Assembly: GCA_029339195.1 (NCBI GenBank)
Contig: JAPTJF010000536.1
Span: forward strand, 1-39,399
Direction: 5' to 3'
DNA length: 39,399 nucleotides
Source: Micractinium sp. NFX-FRZ
Taxonomy: Eukaryota > Chlorophyta > Trebouxiophyceae > Chlorellales > Chlorellaceae
Shown here: positions 31,652 through 39,399 of the stretch, in pieces
Layout of the letters: each line of letters begins with the position of its first letter
Numbering within the stretch: the stretch's first letter is position 1
Program-made: the position numbers and the translations under genes
The notes under the pieces: generated by a model
Database searches by the model: none
The model's input: the letters and a program-made list of their open reading frames with translations, nothing else
What the model was told of the DNA's origin: nothing

Positions 31652-34600
31652 TCACTCGCAGGCCAGCTTGCTGTCAAAGGAGGACAGGCAGATGGCAAAG
31701 GCCTGCAGGGAGGTGGGCAGGCAAGATGAACGTCAGGCACTTGTACAGATGCCTGCTGGCGCTGCGTCCTTCACCCTCGCTTGCCCCCCCGTCCTTGTTG
31801 CCAACTAGCACCACCTACCTTTGTGTCCGCCACAGCCACATGCCCAGCTGGCTGTCAGCATAGCACTCCCAGCCCAATCAGGCCGGCACACAGGGCGCCC
31901 TCGTCCGCCCCGCCCCCCCCACCCCACCCGCGCACCTGCAGCGCGGTCATGGGGTAGGAGTAGTCCATGGTGAAGGCGTCGGTGGCCACCTTGCCAAACT
32001 GGAGGATGGTGCGCTCCTGTGGGTGGGGTGGGGGGGCAGGGGCGGACGGGGGTGGCAGTGGTGAGGAGGCAGAGGCAGGGGGGATGCATTCACCTTCCGC
32101 TGAACCACGAATGACCAAACACCGCCCAGTAACACTGGAACCACCCCCCCTTACCATGTTGTCCACGGACACCAGCTGGAAGTTCTTGACAGACGCCTGC
32201 GTGACGCGCCCCCCAAAGTTGAGGCAGTAGGCCGACATGGCCTGGTTCCAGCGCGGCGGCTTGTTGCGCAGCACCACGCAGCCAGAGAGGCTGTACGACT
32301 TGTACCTGCGACGGCACAGGGGGGCGGCCAGGCGCGGCATGGTGAGGAGCGAGGCAGAAGGAGGCGCTGCACAGACAGGCATGTTCCTTGTGCTGCCCTC
32401 ATATCAGCCTGGTGCGGTGCCGCTATCAGTCACTGGCAGTCTCCACTCCGCGCGGCCAGCCTTGGCCCGAGCCTGCCCCCACCCCCGGAATGTCCCCCCA
32501 CTCACTGGCCCAGCAGGGTGTCGGCCTCGCTCTGCGGGGTCACTCCCTGCGGCTTGGTGCCGCTGGCCTCCAGCTTGGGGATGAGCACGGTCATCTTGCG
32601 GGGGCCCTTGGTGCCCAGCACGTTGGTCTGGTACAGCACCGCGCCCAGCTCGCTGCGAGCGCCGTTCTCGCCTGCAGTGGGGATGGGACACAAGCAGACC
32701 AGCGGGTGCATGCCAGGGTGGTGAGATGCCCCAGCTGGGTTTATTGCTTGACCCTGTGACCCACCGCTGTAAAGAGGCCACGGCTGCCTCCTCCAACCTG
32801 CACACCATGCATTCAGCTGTGTCTGCCCCAATCTGCTAAGGCCCCGCCTCGTTTCAACCTGTCCTTCTGCCAGCCCCACCGCTGCACCACCCACCCACCC
32901 TTGCCGGCGCTCCCGTCGTAGAACACAAACTCGGTGCCGATGAAGTTGGAGCGCAGCTTGCCGACGTAGGAGGCGCTGTGGCGGGAGACGTCGTGCTGAT
33001 CCACCTGCGGAGACGGAGCGGCAGGGAAGCAGGGCGGTGGATTGCTGTAGGCATGCCTTGGACACCATGAGGAGCGCTTGCACCGTGCGGAGCATCTGCC
33101 AGCAGTAAAGGGACCTTTTCCGCAGCCAAGCCTACAATCTTGGGAGCACCGCTGTAACCCTCACAAGGCCCCCCCACTTAATCCAACACCCCACCGACTC
33201 ACCGACAGCACGTAGGTGCCGCCACCGGGCCCGCCCTTGCGCTTGCGCGCCGCCAGCAGGAAGGCCCCCGTCTTCCCCCCCTCCTGCTCCACCAGCAGCG
33301 TGTACTGCGGCCCGCCCTTGAGCAGGCCGCCGCCAGAGCGCAGGATTTTGCAGCACAGGGGCTTGTCGGCGGGGCCAGGGGTGAGCAGGAAGCGCCTGTG
33401 GGATGGGCAGAGCAGCAGCAGTTGCAGCCAGCACGTGAGAAGGGACAGGCGTGAGGGAGCAGTGGGCAGAGCGCAAAGTAGGGGAGCAGCAGGTGCGCAC
33501 CACGGGCAGAACAGCGCTGTTGTTGCTGAGAGTGCTAGACTGCCATCCTTGGTCCACACCCAGCCTTGCCCCACCCAACTCACCGCAGCTCTGCCTTGGT
33601 GCTAAAGTTGGTGTTGGCCTGCATCGCCGCCTGCGTCAGCGCCACCAGTGCCGCCTTGCCTCCCTCTGCCTCCCCTTCCTCATTGGCGCGTGCACCGGCA
33701 TGCTTTGCTGCCGCGGACACGAATGCGGCCGACGAAATGCCAAAGCTGGCCAGGCTGCCTGGCTGGGGCGCCTGGGCAGGCGCTGCCTGCAGGGGCGCCG
33801 CCGCCGCCTTGGACGGTGCCGTTGAAGGCGGCTGTGGGTAGGCGCCCTGCGGCCGCAGCGGCACGCCCTGTGCCGCACCCCCTGCTGGGCCATGGGCTGC
33901 CTTGATAGTGAACTGTGCGTCAGCAGCGGGCGGGCCGTTGCTGCCAGCCATCGGCCCGCCCAGTGCGGTGGCGGGGCGGGCAGCCAGGACCACAGGCTGG
34001 AAGGAGGGCGTGGCGGGCCGGCGGTCAGCAGGCCCGCTGCCAGCAGCACCAGGGATGCGCTCACCGTGCAGAGTGGGCCGCGGCGTGTTGCCCACGGGGC
34101 TGGTGGCGCCGCCGCTGCCGCTGCCACTGCCGGCGCCGGTGGGCACCGCACCGGCAAAGTTGCGCAGCACCTGCTGGCGCACCCGGGGAGAGTCCATGGC
34201 GATGCTGCTGCTGCTGGTGATGCCGCTGGCGGTGCTGGGGCGAGGGGCGACAGCAGCGCGAAGTGGCGACTGCTGTGCTGCCGGGGCGGCGGCAGCGGGC
34301 TGGTTGAGTGCCGTCAGGCTAATGGTGCTGGTGCGCAGCGCGGTCGCCTTGCCTGGAGACGCGCCAGTGGGCTGCGAGTCTTCTTCTGCCTTGTGCTGCT
34401 GCTGCAGCCGAGGGCTGACAGCGTCAGAGCTCGCCTGCTGCTGCTGCTGCTGCTGCTGTGCTGCCGGCGCGGCAGGCACATTGGCGGTGCTGAGGCCCAG
34501 ACCGGTCACCTGCTGCATGCGCTGCCGAGGACTGGACACGCCATCGCCCTGCAGCCTGCTGGGCGTGCTGATGCGCTGCTGCTGCAGGCGCTCTGCTGAT

Positions 34601-35084
34601 CGGGGCGTGGGGGTGGCGCTGGGGGTGCTGGGACGAGCGGACGCAGGTTGGTAGAGGGGCGAGGCGGGGCGGGCGTCGCCGCTGATGGCGGCGCTCCCGG
34701 TGTTGTTGTACAGATCATTGGTGTACACGTTCAGGCGGCGCGGCTCCTCAGCAGGGGGCGCGGCTGACATGGCCTGCCACGTGCGCGCGGTGACTGGGCG
34801 GATGGAGCCAGCGTTGTTGCCGCCAGCGGAGCGGGGTGGGGCGGCCATGCCGCCGCTGCTACCGCTGCTGCCGATTGGGCTGGCGCCCGGGCTGTGAGGA
34901 GTCCTTCAGGCGGCGGCAGGGGCGGACAAGAGCACAAAAAGGTTGAGCAGCGCGCGGACATCTTCCGTTCCGAGACCTGCAGCCCGCCCGGTCAACCAGC
35001 GGCGGTGAGGCCCGCCGGCCTGCTTGAACCCGGGCCTCACCTTGGAGTGGCGGTTGCCGATGCGCTAGAGCCGCCGGAGTCCAT
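31652..35084 (-). CDS. Tubby-like protein
   Basis: Tubby C-terminal domains bind phosphatidylinositol 4,5-bisphosphate at the plasma membrane and in animals carry membrane cargo to cilia. Eight phase-consistent exons: 35041-35084, 33584-34891, 33203-33395, 32899-33004, 32506-32671, 32155-32305, 31936-32016, 31652-31702 (699 residues). I prefer the ATG at 35082-35084 (MDSGGSSASATATP) because it splices in phase into the open start of exon 2. A simpler start is the ATG at 34846-34848. Residues 1 to about 445 are Ala/Ser/Pro/Gln-rich and look disordered, with an eight-Gln run. The tubby domain (about 451-699) shows LAARKRK (501-504 basic patch), SYVGKLRSNFIGTEFVFYD, AVLYQTNVLGTKGPRKM, CLNFGGRVTQASVKNFQLV, ILQFGKVATDAFTMDYSYP and the C-terminal AFAICLSSFDSKLACE. 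No F-box was seen. The family call is near certain. Confidence 0.93.
34435..34458 (-). repeat. Eight-unit CTG/CAG run encoding poly-Gln in the tubby-like protein
   Basis: This pure run of eight CTG on the plus strand encodes eight glutamines in the disordered N-terminal half. The count may vary between strains. Confidence 0.85.
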
Positions 35085-35550
35085 TGCCACCGGGCCGCAG
35101 CTGGCCGGTGGCGGGTGCAGCCGACCTGTCCTAACGGCTTCACCCCTGTGGGCCTACCGCGCTGCCCTCAGATGTCAGAGATGGCCGGGCCGAGGCGGAA
35201 TTGATTGAGCGTTGGAGGTGGGCCGCGACAGGTGCCTCACATGGCGGCGGCGGCGCAGCACAGCGTGGGCTCATTGCCTGCTCACTGCGAGCTCAAGGTT
35301 TGCGTCTACTGCTACTTATGTCATTGTGATGGGGCACATGATGGAACTCGAAGCGAAGGATGTCAGTGCTAGTTGTGCCAGTAACACGTGGGCGTGAGGA
35401 GAGACGTGAGTGGACGAAGTAGACAGGCACGGCATGAAAGTACAGTGATGAACTCAGTAAATGCAACAGGGACGAGCAGAAACGAGTGTAGTTCAGTGCT
35501 GATGTAACATGCAGCTACATTGCCGCTCGATTCGGTGTGTCTTGTTGGCA
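35085..35550. other. Tubby promoter/5' UTR and 3' flank of the GT61-like gene
   Basis: Both neighbours run on the minus strand, so this 466-base gap holds the 3' end of the glycosyltransferase-like gene and the promoter of the tubby gene. It is less GC-rich than the genes. No minus-strand TGTAA and no clear TATA box were found. Confidence 0.5.
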
Positions 35551-38500
35551 TCATGGTTGCAGCTTTCCGCTCGGTAGCAGCACAGCGTGTTGCTGCCCCT
35601 GCGCCGCCTGCCTGCGATGCCCCTCTGGCGACCGCCCAGCCGCTGCGATGCGCCGCAACATCTCTGCCAGAGCAGAGAACGGCAGGTTGCGACCGGCCTT
35701 GCCACCACTGCTGCCTTCGTCGCCCTTGCCTGGCTGGGGGGTCTGCGGCTCCTGCGCGGGGGCAAGGTGGCAGGGCATGGGGCGAGTACCGAAGCTGCTG
35801 GCCGGCAGCAGGACTTCCCAAGCTGCTGCAAGCTAGGCCGCCGCTCCCGCTCCCCTGCCAGGCAGCACCCACCTGCACATCCAGCGCATACCAGCCCAGC
35901 TTGTGCCCAACGGACTGGCTGACCTGCAGGGCCGGGTGGGAAGCGGGTACCACAGGCCGGCAGGGTGCTTGGCAGAACAGCCATCGAACAGCAGGTCTGC
36001 TTCAGCACCTGTGCGACGGTGCACACAACCGGCTGCTTACATTGGCGTACATGCTGCCGTGCGCTGGCGCGCCGCTGCCCGCGGTCCTGCAAGAAAGCAG
36101 CAAACGAAGGCATGCATGTGTCAGCACCCAGCTCGGCTGCCAGGTGCTGCTTCACGACAACCCCCCAGCTTCCCCCAGCTTCCACATAGGCCCAGGAGGA
36201 CTCGGCCAGCGCGCCCAACTGACTGCTTTGCATCAAACCGCCTGCGTAGGCACAGCTGCCTCAACAACGTGCCGAGGGCTATAAGCCCCACCTCCCAATT
36301 CCCCCACCTGAGCTCAAGCAGGGCCGACCCGTCTGCCATGGCCAGCCAGTGCACGCAGGCCGGGCCTGGCGCCGACACCAGCACGTCCGCGCTGCGCACG
36401 CTGGCCAGCGCCCCAAGCACGTCTGACGAGCCCAGGCTTGCCGCTCTGCACAGGCCCAGGAGACAGGCCTCACGGTGGTTGGGTGGTGCTGGCAGGCGCT
36501 GGCAGATGCCTGGTTGAGCGGCGGCCGGGAAGCAGACGGCTCATGTGCACCTGGTGCTGCCAGTGTGCCAGCCCAGCCGGCGCACCGTTGCACAGCCAGA
36601 TTCACGCACCTGCACTGCACCCGCTTGATGGGGCCAGCAGCGTCCAGCTGCCAGCTGGCGTAACTGTTGCACTGCTCCACCAGGCTTGCATGGCCCACAC
36701 CCGCTGGGCCAGCAGCGCTGGGGTGTATCAACACCTGCAGGGGGCAGTCGAGCAAGGCAGAGGGGAAGAAATCCAGTTCAGGGCGGGCAGGTAGGGCGAG
36801 GGTGGCAGCAGGCAGCCGCCTGTGACAATACGCAAGCTGGGTCCGCTGTGCTGCCTGCACATAACAGGGGCCCCTTTGCCAGCTGCTCAGGCCGGTCCTC
36901 CTGATCTGTGTCCCCCTCCTGATGTGTCTCCCCCTCCAGCCCACAGCTCCCCATCCCTGGGTCCACCTCACATGCACACCTTGAGCACCCCCCCGCCCTC
37001 ATCAAAGCGCAGCGGGTTGCTAGGTAGCTGCGGCTGGTAGTGGGCGTGCACCGCTTGCATCGCGCCGTGCATGCCCGGCAGGTAGCCGTCCCGGCCGCCA
37101 AAGGCGCAGAGGTAGGCGCGCTCGAAGCAGCGCCCTGGCCGGCCGGGCGCCTGGTGCGCCCGCGCCGAGAGCTGCACGGAGCAGCGCAGCACAGCACAGT
37201 GATGGCAGGGCAGCAGGACAGCGGCCAACCCCTCTGAATGCACAGTGCATTTAGAAAGACCCCGACAGCAAGCAGTGGCTCTGAGACAGGGCTGGGCTGG
37301 TGCCAGCAACCTCAGCATGCAGGCAACCCGGCCAGGCAAGCCAAGCAGGCAGTCGCACGTCGGCAAATGTGAGGACCGGGTTGGGCGAGAAGGGCCGCAG
37401 GAGGTGCTGCGAGAAGGCAGGCAGGCGCTCGCCTGCAGGCAGCCGGTGGAGGGCAGTGGCATGCACAGCAACATGTGCGTTGGGAGGGGGCAAGCCTACC
37501 AAGATGCTTGTTTGACTACCAGCTGGGACATGCAAGCCGCCGCACCGCTGCAAGCAAGCAAGCAGGCACCCTTGCCCCTCAGCACACCCCAGCCACTGCA
37601 TGCCCACCTGGCGGCGTGCCGAGCGTGAGCAGCGAGGTGTTGCTCATGGCGCCGGCCGCCTGCAGCGCCCACAGCCGGGCCGCCAGGTGAGCCACTAGCT
37701 GGTCCTCTTGATGAGGGAAGGGGTGCCATGCAACCAGCGGCACCAGGCAGGCGTCGAAGCGCGGCTGCTGCAGGTCCCCGCCAGCTTCCAGCGCGCCGGC
37801 AGGACGGAAGCTGAGCTCTTTGTAATGGAAGCTGGCAGCGTCGCCAGAGGCTGCAGCGGGGCTGTGGCCCTTGGGGGCTGCAGCAGCGGCGACAGGCCCG
37901 GAGGAGGGCGGGTAAGGGCGGGCTGTGTGAAGGAAGGGAGCATGGCAGGGAGCATGACAGTCGGCATGACGGTGTGGCATGCTGCTACCCCTACTGCTAC
38001 TGCCGTGTGCCCCCCACGAGCATGCGCTGCTGCCTCCGCTGCTGTTGCCCCTGGCAGGGCTGTGTGCAACTGCTGACCTCCTCGCCTGCCCACGCCAGTT
38101 GGGTCGCCTGCCCCATACCCAAGCAGCGTTTGTGTACCCCGTACACGCCCGAGGCCCCTGCCCAAGCATTGTGCAGTGGCACCCACCTGCCCAGCCGTAC
38201 TGGATGTGTTGTATGCCCAGGCGGGGCAGGGGCTGCGCGCTGGCGTTGCCAGGGCTGTGGGCTGGGTCAAAGCTGATCACATGCTCCTGCAGAGTACCGA
38301 CAGCGGGAGGAAGCAGTCGGCTCAAGTGGGTGAGCGGGAAGAGACAATGCATGCCGCCCCCTGCCTGTGCCTGTCTGCTGCAGAATTGGTGAGCCATCTG
38401 TGCAGGCTGGCTTGCCTGGTCAAAACACACGCGGCGGTACTCTCGGCACAGGTTGCTGCCGCCCTCTGCCGTCACCGCCAGAGCTGCGATGTCAAGCGCG

Positions 38501-38810
38501 CTGCCGCAGCGCAGGCGCCTGGTCACGTCATCCAACTTCTGCCGCTGCCGAGTCGCTGCTGCATCCTGCGCCTGCAAACCAGCGTGCCGGGAAGCCACAA
38601 TTTGAGTGTTCAATTTGCTCCGTTGCGACCGGCCAGCTGCATTCAGGGCTCCACGAATGCGCTCACCCTCTGAGACTTGAAGAAGACGCCCGCCGAGGCG
38701 AAGAGGAGGAGCACCGCCCCAGCCAGCAGCACCGCTCTCTGACGAGGTTTGCTGCTGTATGGAGCGCTGCCGGCCGCCTCCAAGTCAAACACCGGCACAG
38801 CGCGCTCCAT
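35551..38810 (-). CDS. Type II membrane protein, likely glycosyltransferase family 61
   Basis: Probably a Golgi glycosyltransferase acting on N-glycans or wall polysaccharide. Eleven phase-consistent exons: 38667-38810, 38416-38571, 38187-38286, 37608-37877, 37359-37432, 36980-37171, 36610-36734, 36308-36445, 36041-36086, 35873-35923, 35551-35751 (498 residues). A short basic cytosolic tail (KPRQR) precedes one membrane span (about 26-45, AVLLAGAVLLLFASAGVFF), giving a type II topology. GT61-like points: an N-terminal CREYRRVCFDQEHVISFDP block, WHPFPHQEDQLV, CFERAYLCAFGG, and ASVRSADVLVSAPGPACVHW followed by LAMADGSALLELR, which aligns by pattern with the GT61 'ADVLVGVHGAGLTN...PPGS..E' block. 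The usual HGAG is replaced by PGPA, so the call is tentative. The exon 2 intron uses a GC donor. Alternatives are another DUF563-like protein or an inactive member. Confidence 0.6.
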
Positions 38811-39375
38811 GGTGCTCACGAATTGTGCCGGAGGAATCCAGAGGCGGAGAGGAAGCAGCCTCGGGCTGCCACTCTGGCAAGAAGATGACGGGGCGAGGCG
38901 GCGGCGGCGGCTTCACCTGCTTCAACTGGTTTGAAACTGCCCTTCAGTGGGGCTGCCTACAGCCCTGCCATCACTATATCGCACTCTGCAAAGGCTTATA
39001 TATTGTATGTGCAAGGCTGCTCAACAAGGGCCCAGTGTCGGGGCAACACCATGCAACGCCGCCTGCGCATCCGGCGCTCACCCTGATGCTTCGGCATACA
39101 CGTCAGCCCTGCATGTGGTGTGATGCTTACAACCTATCCGCCTTGCAAGGCTAGCGCATGCTGAGCCCGGCACAAGAAAGCCTAGACCACAAAGGCACAA
39201 CCGATAGAAGTGGACAAGTGTCATGGCTGTGGGGCAAGCACGAAAAGCAGGGCACACACTTCGCAGCGTCCAAGCATGACGTTTTGGGGCCCAGCCGATG
39301 CGTGTAAGGCCGGCATCAGCATTGTTGCAGCGCCGTGCCGGTCTGTGAGCGAGCCGTGCACCTGGGGTCCACGTC
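38811..39375. other. Upstream region of the GT61-like gene
   Basis: No supported exon was seen. It contains the promoter of the minus-strand glycosyltransferase-like gene, including a TATA box. From about 38930 on it is distinctly AT-richer than the genes. Confidence 0.5.
38996..39003 (-). promoter_or_regulatory. TATA box of the GT61-like gene
   Basis: The minus strand reads ATATATAAGCC, a strong TATA match, about 190 bases upstream of the ATG at 38808-38810. A start roughly 30 bases downstream would give a 5' UTR near 155 bases. It is the clearest core promoter element in the window. Confidence 0.45.
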
Positions 39376-39399
39376 TCACTGGATGCCCAGCAGCGCCCT
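39376..39399 (-). CDS. Possible edge of a further minus-strand gene
   Basis: The last 24 bases read RALLGIQ and TGA on the minus strand. The same place also offers a good 5' splice site (CA followed by GTGAGA), so it could instead be an internal exon edge. Too little sequence is present to decide or to name a family. Confidence 0.25.
   Translation of the reverse strand, partial: RALLGIQ

Noticed and set aside
1..39399. Mobile element or defence-type gene cluster
   Set aside because: No transposase, reverse transcriptase, integrase, terminal inverted repeat or defence domain was recognised. Repeats here are short and intronic.

Overview
The window looks like nuclear DNA of a GC-rich, intron-dense green alga, most likely a Chlorella-type trebouxiophyte. 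The evidence is the high GC, many short GT-AG introns with a few GC-AG introns, CAG-type acceptors, TGTAA-type poly(A) signals, short plant-type CCCTAAA telomere-like tracts, and a plant-type sterol C5-desaturase. No prokaryotic operon, rRNA, tRNA, CRISPR array, virus or intact transposon was seen. I assembled all gene models by hand from splice signals and reading-frame phase. Each of the four complete models closes in frame over all its exons.

Layout. (1) 1-365, minus: the first exon and the edge of the second exon of a secreted-protein gene that runs off the left side. (2) 2055-26844, minus: one very large gene of about 52 exons (9174 coding bases, about 3057 residues) for a giant ubiquitin-specific protease of the USP34/USP9X/USP24 type. 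It has a ubiquitin-like segment, a complete Cys/His/Asp catalytic domain in the middle, and long flanking regions. (3) 26845-27295: shared divergent promoter. (4) 27296-30621, plus: nine-exon sterol C5-desaturase (352 residues). (5) 30622-31651: convergent 3' ends. (6) 31652-35084, minus: eight-exon tubby-like protein (699 residues). (7) 35551-38810, minus: eleven-exon type II membrane protein resembling glycosyltransferase family 61 (498 residues), with a TATA box upstream. (8) 39376-39399, minus: possible edge of another gene.

The genes do not form an obvious pathway: ubiquitin removal, sterol synthesis in the ER, a phosphoinositide-binding tubby protein and a likely Golgi glycosyltransferase. 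They look like ordinary housekeeping neighbours.

The most unusual signal is in the introns of the protease gene. At least ten of them contain a decayed extra copy of the 3' end of the exon just upstream, usually including the 5' splice site, placed downstream of the real donor. I found no such copies in the other three complete genes. Two further intronic spots carry short telomere-like tracts bounded by exact direct repeats of 7 and 16 bases. Together these suggest repeated repair of staggered breaks, or local tandem duplication, at exon-intron junctions of this gene.
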